Part shown: piece after piece, positions 26,531 to 35,296 of the stretch | Layout of the letters: each line of letters starts with the position of its first letter | Position numbering within the stretch: position 1 is the first letter of the stretch | Source of the DNA: Marinobacter sp. | GTDB lineage: Bacteria > Pseudomonadota > Gammaproteobacteria > Pseudomonadales > Oleiphilaceae | Length of the DNA: 49,847 nt | Assembly (NCBI GenBank): GCA_018066865.1 | Contig: JAGPVT010000023.1 | Span: 1 to 49,847 of the forward strand | Reading direction: 5' to 3' | Notes under the pieces: generated by a model | What the model was told of the DNA's origin: nothing | What the model saw: the letters and a program-made list of their open reading frames with translations, nothing else | Databases searched by the model: none | Translations under genes and position numbers: made by a program

Positions 26531-27901
26531 ATGGAACGCAGATCAGGGAGTGCAAATAAATACAGCCTTGCAGCTTTTTATGTAGGTACTGGTTTTGTTG
26601 GTGCCTTCTGCGTAGCCTGGCCCTCTGCCGCAACCGCGCAGAGCCTCAGTGACAGTGTTAAAACGATCTCCGGTTCGGCCTCGGTGTTTACCGGTGTTAC
26701 CCACACCCGAACGGATCGGGGTGCGTCCACTGACACCAACACAGAACCCAGTGTCGGGCTAGCTGGGCGCGTGGGCGGCACGTTTGAAAGTGGCGCTAAC
26801 GCCCTTGCTCTGCAATATGGCGGAACTCTGGAAACGCGCCGGGACACAGCCGACGGTGATCAGACAGACAGAAGCTCCATCATTGGCGCCTCCCGCTATA
26901 CGTACTTTGACCCTGGCAGCCGCTTGGACTTTAATCTGGGCCACACGGTTAGCTCCGTGCGCAATGACACCGGGTTTGTGGTAAACCCCTCAAGTTACGA
27001 CACCCGGAATACCCTGAGTGCGGGTGCGGGCCTGCGTTTCTATCCGGGTGAGCTTTCAACGCTGCGGTTTTTTAGCCAAGCCGGTCGCAGCTTTGGTGGG
27101 GGAGCATTCAACGACCAAGAATCCTACACGGTCGGCAGTGAATTATCACGAAGGCTGAGTGAGCGGTCCACGGGTAGCCTTAACGTCAGCCGCAGCTGGT
27201 CTGACGGACGTGGTACAGATATCACCATTGATTCCGCACAGCTGGTATACAGCCTGCAGTTGGAAAGCGGGTACTTCAGTATTGGGGCAGGGGGCAGCCA
27301 AGCTGAAACCGAGTTTGCAGGAGGCACAACGAGCGAGAGCGATGCGGTGACCGGTTTCGTAGAGCGCGCCTGGGTCACCACCGACTGGCGTACGTTGATA
27401 AAATACGATCGCAGCATGTCGGACAGCGCCACAGATCTTTCCCTGAACCTGCCACCTGATTTCTCTTTTCTACCAAATACTGTTCGGTTGCAAGATCTCG
27501 TCGTCAGAGATTCACTTTCGATTACCCACAACAACCAGCAGGTGTGCGATGCTTGCAATCTTGGCATATACGCAGCAGGCGCCATACTCGAATCCCAGAT
27601 TTCCGGAGCCACCACTCACGAATACCGCGCGGGCGTAAATCTCAGCTTTCAGCTAACGTCACTTCAGCGATTGAACTTCGGATATAGCTGGCAAGGTGAT
27701 GCGGATGAAGATGCCAACGTTATTGTTGATCAGATCCATCGTTTTACCACAGTCTGGACACGACAACTTGCCGAAAACACAAGCTTCGGTGTGCAGTTTA
27801 ACCAGTCATACCTGCGTTCAAAATCAGTCAGAAACGATCAGGATCAGTTCGAGCTGCGCCTTGTGCTGAGTCGCGGCTTCTCAATGAGCGGGCGGCGTTG
27901 A
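26531..27901 (+). CDS. Outer-membrane beta-barrel protein of XrtA-type EPS loci (TIGR03016-like)
   Basis: The 456-residue protein opens with a signal peptide (LAAFYVGTGFVGAFCVAWPSAATAQ) and continues as alternating polar and hydrophobic strands rich in aromatic ends, such as FLPNTVRL, RYTYFDPGSRLDFNLGH and LRFFSQAGRSFGGG. It finishes with an FELRLVLSRGF strand like a barrel terminus. The length and place directly after the kinase-like gene match the uncharacterised outer-membrane protein found in this locus type. It may help polysaccharide exit or anchor it to the surface. GGAG sits 7 bp before ATG. Confidence 0.75.
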   Translation: MERRSGSANKYSLAAFYVGTGFVGAFCVAWPSAATAQSLSDSVKTISGSASVFTGVTHTRTDRGASTDTNTEPSVGLAGRVGGTFESGANALALQYGGTLETRRDTADGDQTDRSSIIGASRYTYFDPGSRLDFNLGHTVSSVRNDTGFVVNPSSYDTRNTLSAGAGLRFYPGELSTLRFFSQAGRSFGGGAFNDQESYTVGSELSRRLSERSTGSLNVSRSWSDGRGTDITIDSAQLVYSLQLESGYFSIGAGGSQAETEFAGGTTSESDAVTGFVERAWVTTDWRTLIKYDRSMSDSATDLSLNLPPDFSFLPNTVRLQDLVVRDSLSITHNNQQVCDACNLGIYAAGAILESQISGATTHEYRAGVNLSFQLTSLQRLNFGYSWQGDADEDANVIVDQIHRFTTVWTRQLAENTSFGVQFNQSYLRSKSVRNDQDQFELRLVLSRGFSMSGRR

Positions 27902-27909
27902 TCCCAAAT

Positions 27910-28905
27910 ATGTTTGAGCAAAAAAGGGAAATACGTCTTCCTGCGGACACACCGCCACAACTGATTGTGGTGATAGATACCGAAGAAGAGTTCGACTGGA
28001 ACGCGGAGCCAGACGCCAAGGCAAACCGGGTTTCTGCCATGGCGCACATCGATCGCGCCCAGAATATCTTCAACGAGTATGGTATTTGCCCCTGCTACGT
28101 TATTGATTATCCGGTGATCAGCCAGTCCCGGGGCTATGGGCTACTGAAGCAGTATGCAGAAAAAGGTCAGTGCGAAATCGGCGCGCACCTTCATCCCTGG
28201 GTGAATCCACCCCAGGAAGAAGCGGTTACCCGATCAAACATGTATCCCGGCAATCTTCCCGAGGCCTTGGAGCGGGAAAAACTCCGTGTTTTGAGTGAAA
28301 CCATTCAGCAGAATTTTGGCCGCCCCCCGGTGGCCTATAAAGCCGGGCGATATGGTTTTGGGCCGAATACGACGGGCATTCTTCAGGAACTGGGGTTCGA
28401 TATTGATCTGTCTGTTTGTCCGCCCCTGGATTCCCGTGCGGATGGCGGGCCGGACTATCGCAGATTTAATGCGCACCCGTTCTGGTTCGGCGGTTCGGAC
28501 AAACCCATTCTGGAGATTCCCTGTACCGGAGGTTTTATCGGCTGGGCGCATCCCATGGCGATTCCGCTGTTCGAGGTTGCGCAGCGGTTGCGCAAGTTCA
28601 GGGCGCCGGGAATATTATCCCGGATCGGCGCGGTGGACAGGCTCATGCTATCACCGGAAGGCTTTACGCCAGCAGAACACATCAAGCTCACCAGGGCGCT
28701 CTACAAACAGGGCGTGCGCACGTTTACCTGGAGCTTCCACAGCCCCAGCATCGTGCCCGGCAATACCAGTTACGTTCAGAATGAGGCCCAACTAAAGGCG
28801 TTTCTGAACAGTTTTCGGAAATTTTTCAATTTCTTTTTCAATGAATTAGGCGGACAGGCGTCATCGCCAACCCGCATTCGCAAGTATATGGAGAGTAAGG
28901 CATGA
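27910..28905 (+). CDS. Polysaccharide deacetylase family protein (WalW-like)
   Basis: The 331-residue protein has a NodB-type fold start, QLIVVIDTEEEFDWN, and an EIGAHLHPWVNPP motif with paired histidines suited to bind metal, then YGFGPNTTGILQELGFDID and EIPCTGGFIGWAHPM. This variant differs from the DUF3473 enzyme at 20778-21686, so two deacetylases probably modify different sugars or chain ends. The start is either ATG at 27910 or TTG at 27898, which overlaps the preceding stop. It overlaps the carbamoyltransferase by 4 bp. The family is fairly secure; the substrate is not known. Confidence 0.75.
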   Translation: MFEQKREIRLPADTPPQLIVVIDTEEEFDWNAEPDAKANRVSAMAHIDRAQNIFNEYGICPCYVIDYPVISQSRGYGLLKQYAEKGQCEIGAHLHPWVNPPQEEAVTRSNMYPGNLPEALEREKLRVLSETIQQNFGRPPVAYKAGRYGFGPNTTGILQELGFDIDLSVCPPLDSRADGGPDYRRFNAHPFWFGGSDKPILEIPCTGGFIGWAHPMAIPLFEVAQRLRKFRAPGILSRIGAVDRLMLSPEGFTPAEHIKLTRALYKQGVRTFTWSFHSPSIVPGNTSYVQNEAQLKAFLNSFRKFFNFFFNELGGQASSPTRIRKYMESKA

Positions 28906-30728
28906 AGGTGCTCGGGATTTCCCCACTAGACAAGGACTCAACCGTCTCAATTGTAGAGGACGGTAACGTTCTCTTTGCCGCCGGCGAAGAGCGTTTTTCC
29001 AGAGTCAAACAACAGTCAGGCTTTCCGCGCCTCGCTCTGGAAAAAGCGCTTTCATACACCGGTCTTTCCATAAGCGATTTCGACCAAGTGTGCTATCCAT
29101 TCCTCACCTGGGAGAACGAGCAGAAGCTATTCACAAAAAATCTGGAAGATGAGAAAGCCTTTATCAAAGCTTTTCAGCCCAAAGAGCTGAGCTCACAGAT
29201 CAAAGAGGCACTTAACCATGTGCCTGATCGCGGTCAGCCGATTCACGGCCTGGAACATCCTAACGCCATTATGGAAAAGGGGTTTCTTCATAACTCTTAT
29301 TACAACATGGCTGGCATCCAGAAGTTGGCTTCCAACAACGCAGCTCTGAAGTCCTCCAGACACTGGGGCGAAGGCGCCACAGTGTCTTTCCAGCAGTGGG
29401 AAACTGAGCTGGCTCAGGGGTTGAGCGAGATGGGCTGGGCAGCGCCTGTCAAACGTATGGATCACCACTTGTCTCACGCTGCCAACAGCTTTCTCTGCAG
29501 TGGTTATGAGCGGGCGCTGTGTGTGACTCTGGATGGCTACGGCTCGGGGCTTGCCGGTTCGGTAAGCGAGGCTCGCGATGGTAAGATCCATCGTCTGCAC
29601 GGGCTGCCATTTCCGAACTCTCTGGGAACGCTTTATGAGCACGTCACATCCAGTCTCGGATTCAAGCCTAGCCGCCACGAAGGCAAGATTGTCGGCTTGG
29701 CTTCTTACGGCGACCCTAAGCTACTGGGCGATATTCTGCTATCTCGAATCGAGCAGACTCCGGGCGATTTTCGGATTTACGAAGCCAACAACGTATTTTT
29801 CTCCCGTTACCTGGCGTCAAAGTTTCCGAAAATCGACGTAGCTGCCGCTTACCAGTATGTGCTTGAAAAAGTGGCGACTAACTATGTCCGCTACTGGGTG
29901 GAGAAAACCGGGATCGACACCATCGTGCTCTCGGGCGGGGTAACCGCTAATGTAAAACTGAACCAGCGTATTTTTGAAATCGAAGGCGTTAATCACATCT
30001 TCGTTTACCCGAATATGGGTGACGGTGGCTGCGGTACGGGCGCTGCGCTCTATCATAGCTGGCCGGGCGGGGTAAAACCCTCCATTACCAATAGCTATAT
30101 GGGGCCGGACTATTCCGAAGCCGAGATCGAAAAGGCGCTAAAATCCGAGAATCTGCAATATCGCCGGCCCGAGCACCTTGCGGTAGAGGTTGCAGCACTG
30201 ATTCACGGCGGCGAAGTGGTCGCACGGTTTGACGGTCGCATGGAATACGGCCCCAGAGCCTTGGGCAATCGCTCCATTCTTTATCACGCTCGTGAGCCTG
30301 AAGTGAACCAGTGGCTGAACAAGCGACTGGGCCGCACCGAGTTTATGCCATTTGCCCCGGTTACCCTCTACGAGGCGCGGGAAAAGTGTTATCACAACAT
30401 TAAGGGCGCGGAGCATGCTGCGGAATTCATGACCGTCACCTTCGACTGTACCGAATTTATGCGGGAAAGCTGCCCGGCTGCCGTGCACGTGGATGGCACA
30501 GCCAGGCCACAGCTTATCCGGCGCGACGTTAACCCGGGCTACTACGACATTCTGAGCGAATATGAAAAGCTCAGTGGCATCCCCAGCCTGATCAACACCA
30601 GCTTTAACATGCATGAAGAGCCCATCGTCAACTCTCCGGAAGATGCGGTAAGAGCCTTTATTCAGGGAGCGCTGGACTATCTCGCGATAGGGCCTTTCCT
30701 GGTAAAACACCCGAACCCGGGGCACTGA
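28902..30728 (+). CDS. Carbamoyltransferase (NodU/TobZ-like)
   Basis: The 608-residue protein is full length for O-carbamoyltransferases. The N-terminal TsaD-like half has GISPLDKDSTVSIVEDG, the histidine pair in MDHHLSHAANSFLCSG and the GVTANVKLNQRIFE nucleotide-site stretch. The C-terminal carbamoyltransferase half has RMEYGPRALGNRSILYHARE, TEFMPFAPV and LINTSFNMHEEPIVNSPEDA. It uses carbamoyl phosphate and ATP to carbamoylate a hydroxyl, probably on a sugar of the EPS. It overlaps the deacetylase and precedes the acyltransferases. Carbamoylation in an EPS locus of this type is uncommon in my reading. Confidence 0.88.
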   Translation: MKVLGISPLDKDSTVSIVEDGNVLFAAGEERFSRVKQQSGFPRLALEKALSYTGLSISDFDQVCYPFLTWENEQKLFTKNLEDEKAFIKAFQPKELSSQIKEALNHVPDRGQPIHGLEHPNAIMEKGFLHNSYYNMAGIQKLASNNAALKSSRHWGEGATVSFQQWETELAQGLSEMGWAAPVKRMDHHLSHAANSFLCSGYERALCVTLDGYGSGLAGSVSEARDGKIHRLHGLPFPNSLGTLYEHVTSSLGFKPSRHEGKIVGLASYGDPKLLGDILLSRIEQTPGDFRIYEANNVFFSRYLASKFPKIDVAAAYQYVLEKVATNYVRYWVEKTGIDTIVLSGGVTANVKLNQRIFEIEGVNHIFVYPNMGDGGCGTGAALYHSWPGGVKPSITNSYMGPDYSEAEIEKALKSENLQYRRPEHLAVEVAALIHGGEVVARFDGRMEYGPRALGNRSILYHAREPEVNQWLNKRLGRTEFMPFAPVTLYEAREKCYHNIKGAEHAAEFMTVTFDCTEFMRESCPAAVHVDGTARPQLIRRDVNPGYYDILSEYEKLSGIPSLINTSFNMHEEPIVNSPEDAVRAFIQGALDYLAIGPFLVKHPNPGH

Positions 30729-30749
30729 TCTGGTAACGGATGTAACGCC

Positions 30750-31877
30750 ATGACAGCAGGATTGCTGACAGTGACCACAGAGCCAGCAGCCGCTTGCGCA
30801 ACATTGCGTGACGACTGGCTGGATCTGGAACACCGCGCAGAACCCACGGTGTTTCTTTCCTGGCAATGGCTCGGGCATTGGCTGCGAGTGTACAAACCAG
30901 ATGCGCTGGTGCTTCGTGTAACGGAGGGTGAGCGACTGGTTGGCTTGGGATTAGTGGTAGAAACCGATGAGCGCCGCCACGGTGTTCTGAAATCCCGATG
31001 CCTTCGCCTGCACCAAACCGGCCATAAACTGCTGGATCAGATCTGGATTGAGTACAACGGGTTTCTGGCTGAGCGTGGCAAAGAAGATGCCGTTGCCAAA
31101 GCCTGCCTGGAATACCTGTGCAGTGCCATGGCGGACTGGGACGAATTCATTCTCGGTGCTATCGATGCCGATGAAGCGGAACGATATGCCCGGATTACAG
31201 GCCTATATAAGCATTTGCGCTGGGAAGCACCCTGCTTTGGTGTGGATCTTGATGGCCTGCGACGAAGCGGTGACCCTTACCTGAATACGCTCTCGCGTAA
31301 TACCCGCTATCAGATCAACCGGGCCCACCGGCTCTACGGTGAACGCGGCGAAGTGAAGCTGGTTCGCCCGGATTCGGTAGAGGAAGCGCTGGCAATGTTT
31401 GATGCTATTGGCCCCAGGCATCTCGAGCGTTGGGGGGGAGGTCTCGATCAGAGCGGATTTGCGAACCCGGATTTTGTGCGGTTTCACAGGGAGTTGATCC
31501 GCGCACAGTGGCCTGAAGGGGGCGTTGACCTGATTTCTGTGGTGGCTGGCGATGAGCAATTTGCGTGCTTTTATAATCTGCTACACAACCAGGTGGCGTA
31601 CTTTTATCTGGGCGGTATGGCCGTAGAAACCGATAACCGCCTGAAGCCGGGTTTACTGGGCCACAGCCTGTGTATTGAAGATTATCGTCACCACGGCTTT
31701 CATTATTATGACTTTATGGGCGGGGCTGAGCGGTATAAATCCAATCTGGGCCACTTTCACCGTAATCTGGTTCAAATCGCCTTACAGCGGCCTCGTTTCA
31801 AACTGAGGCTTGAGGATGTTGCAAGGCGGGCAAGAAACCGTTGGCTCGGGGAGGCTGGTGCTGGCCATGAACACTGA
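30750..31877 (+). CDS. GNAT-fold acyltransferase, CelD/BcsL-like
   Basis: The 375-residue protein resembles CelD-type proteins, with two GNAT-like lobes: FLSWQWLGHWLRVYKPDALV early on, then TLSRNTRYQINRAHRLYGERG, HLERWGGGLDQSGFA and the C-terminal LGHSLCIEDYRHHGFHYYDF motif with the DFMGGAERYKSNLG ending. The family is proposed to acylate polysaccharides in the cytoplasm or to transfer amino-acyl groups. The 21 bp gap to the carbamoyltransferase and the 11 bp overlap with the next acyltransferase point to one operon. A specific substrate is not predictable. Confidence 0.75.
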   Translation: MTAGLLTVTTEPAAACATLRDDWLDLEHRAEPTVFLSWQWLGHWLRVYKPDALVLRVTEGERLVGLGLVVETDERRHGVLKSRCLRLHQTGHKLLDQIWIEYNGFLAERGKEDAVAKACLEYLCSAMADWDEFILGAIDADEAERYARITGLYKHLRWEAPCFGVDLDGLRRSGDPYLNTLSRNTRYQINRAHRLYGERGEVKLVRPDSVEEALAMFDAIGPRHLERWGGGLDQSGFANPDFVRFHRELIRAQWPEGGVDLISVVAGDEQFACFYNLLHNQVAYFYLGGMAVETDNRLKPGLLGHSLCIEDYRHHGFHYYDFMGGAERYKSNLGHFHRNLVQIALQRPRFKLRLEDVARRARNRWLGEAGAGHEH

Positions 31878-32955
31878 TATCCAGGCCCGGGCATCAAGAT
31901 TCAACGTTTTCCCGGCTACCGAATACGACCAGTATGTGGCTGGCCACTCTCAGGCGACGCCTTATCACAGCAGCGCTTGGTTGCAGGCGACGGAAAGCGC
32001 CTATGGCCATACTTGCTGGCTGATTACCGTTCATCACAATGGGAGCTTGTGTGGCGTACTACCCTTGGTGAAAGTAAAATCACCCATCGGAGCCGGAAGC
32101 CTGGTTTCTCTGCCATTCTGTGATCTTGGCGGTGTGCTGGCAGACAACGCAGAAATTCGAGAACGGCTGATTGCCGAAGCGAAAGCACTGGCACGGACAA
32201 ACCGTATAAAAATCATGGAAACCCGCGAGAGCGGTGCTGCACTTGAAACCGAACAGACAACCGATGCACTACCAGCACATACAAAAGTGCGAATGTTGTG
32301 TGAATTACCTGAAAACAGTGAAGCGTTGTTCAAAAGCTATAAGCCCAAGCTGCGCAGTCAGATTCGCAAGGCGCAAAAAAACGGACTCAGGGCAGAACTG
32401 CTTACCGAACCGGATGCAGTGAACCTGTTTTACGATGTATTCAGCCAAAACATGCGCAGATTAGGTTCGCCGGTTCACAGCCTGCAATGGTTCAAGGACC
32501 TGAAGGCCGCCTACGGCGATCACCTGTTAATTAGCGTGGTCTTTCAGGGTGACAAACCAGTAGGCGCGGGCATTGTGCTGCTCGGGGGCAAGCAGGCTTG
32601 CATTCCATGGGCGTCCACGCTGGAAGAGTTCAACCGGCTGGCTCCTAATATGCTGCTTTACTGGACACTGCTTAGCCACGTGTGCGATCTGGGTTATACC
32701 CTGTTCGACTTTGGTCGCTCCACCCTGGGTGAAGGCACCTATCGCTTCAAAAAGCAGTGGGGTGCAGAACCCTATAGGCTGGTCTGGACCGAATATCATA
32801 GCGGCGAGCAAAACCCAACCGGCCTTGATACAAGTGGTAACGGGGCGACCCGCGCATCACGGCTCAGGCCTGTTATTGAAAATATCTGGCGACGACTGCC
32901 GTTGCCGTTTGCCAACTGGCTCGGCCCAAAACTGAGACGATACATCACCTTATGA
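31867..32955 (+). CDS. FemAB-like acyltransferase of XrtA-type EPS loci
   Basis: The 362-residue protein matches the FemAB-related protein of exosortase-type EPS loci: FPATEYDQYVAGHSQATPYH at the start, LPFCDLGGVLADN, YKPKLRSQIRKAQKNGLRAE and the C-terminal LFDFGRSTLGEGTYRFKKQW. Such proteins share the GNAT-like fold that adds amino acids or acyl groups. ATG at 31867 is preferred over the earlier frame start at 31810, giving a standard 11 bp overlap with the previous gene. A neighbouring GTG at 31858 lies close to GGGGAGG and is also possible. Its acceptor is probably a saccharide, but that is inference. Confidence 0.82.
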   Translation: MNTDIQARASRFNVFPATEYDQYVAGHSQATPYHSSAWLQATESAYGHTCWLITVHHNGSLCGVLPLVKVKSPIGAGSLVSLPFCDLGGVLADNAEIRERLIAEAKALARTNRIKIMETRESGAALETEQTTDALPAHTKVRMLCELPENSEALFKSYKPKLRSQIRKAQKNGLRAELLTEPDAVNLFYDVFSQNMRRLGSPVHSLQWFKDLKAAYGDHLLISVVFQGDKPVGAGIVLLGGKQACIPWASTLEEFNRLAPNMLLYWTLLSHVCDLGYTLFDFGRSTLGEGTYRFKKQWGAEPYRLVWTEYHSGEQNPTGLDTSGNGATRASRLRPVIENIWRRLPLPFANWLGPKLRRYITL

Positions 32956-34139
32956 CGTTTGTACTTCTGTTGACACTCCTGTGCCTTTCCGTTCCCGTTT
33001 ATGTGTACTTCGGGTACCCGGCGCTATTGTGGCTGCTAACCCGGGGCCTGCCGGATATTACTCACCGCCGTGGCGAACAGAAGCCTTCTGTCGCACTGAT
33101 TATCTCCTGCTACAACGAAGAGGGGGTAATACGCGAGAAGCTGCAAAACGCTCTGGAACTGGATTATCCTCAAGAACTGCTTCAGATCCTCGTAGTATCA
33201 GACGGCTCAGATGATGGTACAGACGAGGCGGTAAAAGAGTTTAAGGATAAACGAATAGTATTGATCCGACAGGAAGGCCGGCTGGGTAAAACCAAGGGCA
33301 TCAACCTGGCTATGGAGCAAATCAATGCCGACATCACTGTATTCAGCGACGCCAACGCTATGTATGCCAGTGATGCAATCAGTAAACTGGTGCGAAATTT
33401 TGCAGATCTGGATGTAGGTTACGTGGTGGGCGCAGCCCTCTATACAGATGGGAATCAAGGTGCCAGCGCTCGTAATGAAAACCTCTACTGGCGTTATGAA
33501 CTGGCGATCAAAGCCATGGAATCCCGGTTGCATTCCGTAGTAGGTGGAGATGGCGCCATCTATGCTATTCGCACCAAGCTTTGGGAACCTTTGCAACAGC
33601 AGGACATCAACGATTTTGTAAACCCCTTACAGATCATCGCCAAAGGCTACCGGGGTGTGTTCGATGCTGATGCCCGCTGCTTTGAAGAAACCGCCGGCGA
33701 TTTCGACCGTGAAGTGGCACGCAAGGAACGTATTGTGAACCGAAGTATCCGCGGCCTGATGCGGGTAGGGCGGGTAATGAACCCGACGAGAACCGGGGTG
33801 TTCGCCTTAGAGGTTATCTCCCACAAGCTGCTGCGCTGGCTGATTCCGTTGTTCCTGCTTGCTGGAGTTGCAGGCAGTGTGATCCTGGCCTTTGCGGGCT
33901 TTGGTCTGTTCAAACTTATTACGGCAGGTACGGTACTGATATTAGCGCTTACGCTTGTGGGGCATCTGTCGGTTAACCGCAACAAGCTACCCACCTGGAT
34001 TGCCACGCCTTATTACTTTGTGATGGTGAATGGCTATGCGGTTCGTGGAATTGTGAAGGCGCTTCAGGGGCGGACTCAGGTAACGTGGAGCAGCGCCAGA
34101 AACACCGAAGCAAGGAATTCCGGAGTGTCAGACCAGTGA
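32952..34139 (+). CDS. Family 2 glycosyltransferase with C-terminal membrane helices
   Basis: The 395-residue protein begins with a membrane helix, then has the GT2 core: VALIISCYNEEGVIREKLQN, VVSDGSDDGTDEAVKEF, the metal-binding ITVFSDANAMYASDA, and GGDGAIYAIRTKLWEP. VNRSIRGLMRVGRVMN follows where processive enzymes have QxxRW, so processivity is uncertain. Two or three hydrophobic helices close the protein (LLRWLIPLFLLAGVAGSVIL). It is probably an inner-membrane enzyme extending the repeat unit. ATG at 32952 overlaps the FemAB-like gene by 4 bp and the 3' end overlaps the next GT4 gene. Confidence 0.87.
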   Translation: MTFVLLLTLLCLSVPVYVYFGYPALLWLLTRGLPDITHRRGEQKPSVALIISCYNEEGVIREKLQNALELDYPQELLQILVVSDGSDDGTDEAVKEFKDKRIVLIRQEGRLGKTKGINLAMEQINADITVFSDANAMYASDAISKLVRNFADLDVGYVVGAALYTDGNQGASARNENLYWRYELAIKAMESRLHSVVGGDGAIYAIRTKLWEPLQQQDINDFVNPLQIIAKGYRGVFDADARCFEETAGDFDREVARKERIVNRSIRGLMRVGRVMNPTRTGVFALEVISHKLLRWLIPLFLLAGVAGSVILAFAGFGLFKLITAGTVLILALTLVGHLSVNRNKLPTWIATPYYFVMVNGYAVRGIVKALQGRTQVTWSSARNTEARNSGVSDQ

Positions 34140-35296
34140 ATAGGCTACGAGTACTTCAGTTCATAACACCAGCCGGGTTCTATGGAGCAGAACGGTGGGT
34201 TCTGGCCCTGGCCAACAACATTAATCGTGACGACGTAATCTGCGACCTGGCGGTTACCCGCGAATCACCGGATCAAGATCTGTCGGTGGCCGAGTACTAT
34301 CCTCGTAATGATGGTCAACAGGTTCACTATCTGGACATGCGCGGACGTTTTGATTTTCGAGTGGTCAGCAGATTGTGCGAAGTCATCCGTAACAACGGGA
34401 TAGACGTTATCCATACCCATGGGTACAAATCGGACATACTGGGGCTCCTCGCTGCCAAGCGCGCGGGCATTGCTTGTGTAAGTACACCTCACGGCTTTTC
34501 GGGCAACGTGGGTTTCAAGCTTGCAACTTTTATCCGCATCGGCACTCATATGCTTCGCTACTTCGACCGGGTTGTTCCTCTTTCCGAGGAGCTGATGGAT
34601 GATATGAAGCGATTTAAGGTACCTGAATCCAAAACCTCTTTTATACGGAACGGTGTTGATCTCACGGAAATCGATGCAGCCTTGGCAAGCCTGCCTAAAG
34701 ATAAAAATCTCGAAAAAGATTCACGAATTATTGGGTTTATCGGCCAGTTGATCCCTCGTAAAGGCATACCAGATCTTATTGAGGTTTTTGACCAGCTGTA
34801 TCAACACGAAGATGGCCTTCGGTTACAGCTGCTTGGTGATGGTAGTCAAAGAAAGGAGCTCGAGCGCCAGGCTGCAGAACTGAGTAGCGTTAATGCGGTT
34901 GAGTTTTTAGGGTTTCGCAGCGATCGTCTGAAATTGCTTTCAAAGTTCAGCTTGTTTGTCATGACTTCGTCACTGGAAGGTATTCCCAGATGCATGATGG
35001 AGGCCATGGCGGTAGGTGTTCCGGTAGTCGCCTATGATATCCCCGGTGTTGACCAGCTCGTGGAACACGGCAAAACGGGGCTGCTTGCACCCTTTGGTGA
35101 CAAGGCCGCGCTGGCAGCCTACTGCAAACAGGTTCTCGATGACCCCGAGCTTGCTGCAACCCTCAGCCGTAATGCCCGGGAAATGGTCAATGCCCGCTAT
35201 TCTGCTGCCCGTATGGCAAACGAATACGAGGCGCTGTTCCGAAAGCTTACAGGAAAACAAAAAGCCGCATCCCTGCAACAAAGTGAGGCTGGTTAA
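34136..35296 (+). CDS. Glycosyltransferase family 4
   Basis: The 386-residue protein is a GT-B enzyme. The acceptor-side start is VLQFITPAGFYGAERWVLAL, IDVIHTHGYKSDILGLLA follows, and the donor side has IIGFIGQLIPRKGIPDLIEV, LGDGSQRKELERQA and FVMTSSLEGIPRCMMEAMAVG, where the usual ExFG is replaced by EGIPR. GTG at 34136 gives a 4 bp GTGA overlap with the previous gene; the earlier GTG at 34085 adds 17 polar residues with little support. It is part of the EPS operon and is followed directly by the amidotransferase. Sugar and linkage are unknown. Confidence 0.85.
   Translation: MNRLRVLQFITPAGFYGAERWVLALANNINRDDVICDLAVTRESPDQDLSVAEYYPRNDGQQVHYLDMRGRFDFRVVSRLCEVIRNNGIDVIHTHGYKSDILGLLAAKRAGIACVSTPHGFSGNVGFKLATFIRIGTHMLRYFDRVVPLSEELMDDMKRFKVPESKTSFIRNGVDLTEIDAALASLPKDKNLEKDSRIIGFIGQLIPRKGIPDLIEVFDQLYQHEDGLRLQLLGDGSQRKELERQAAELSSVNAVEFLGFRSDRLKLLSKFSLFVMTSSLEGIPRCMMEAMAVGVPVVAYDIPGVDQLVEHGKTGLLAPFGDKAALAAYCKQVLDDPELAATLSRNAREMVNARYSAARMANEYEALFRKLTGKQKAASLQQSEAG

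Noticed and set aside
30138..30878. Long open frame (246 codons) on the minus strand opposite the carbamoyltransferase and acyltransferase genes.
   Set aside because: Both plus-strand genes show clear family motifs over the same bases, and the antisense protein has none; GC-rich third positions explain the open frame.
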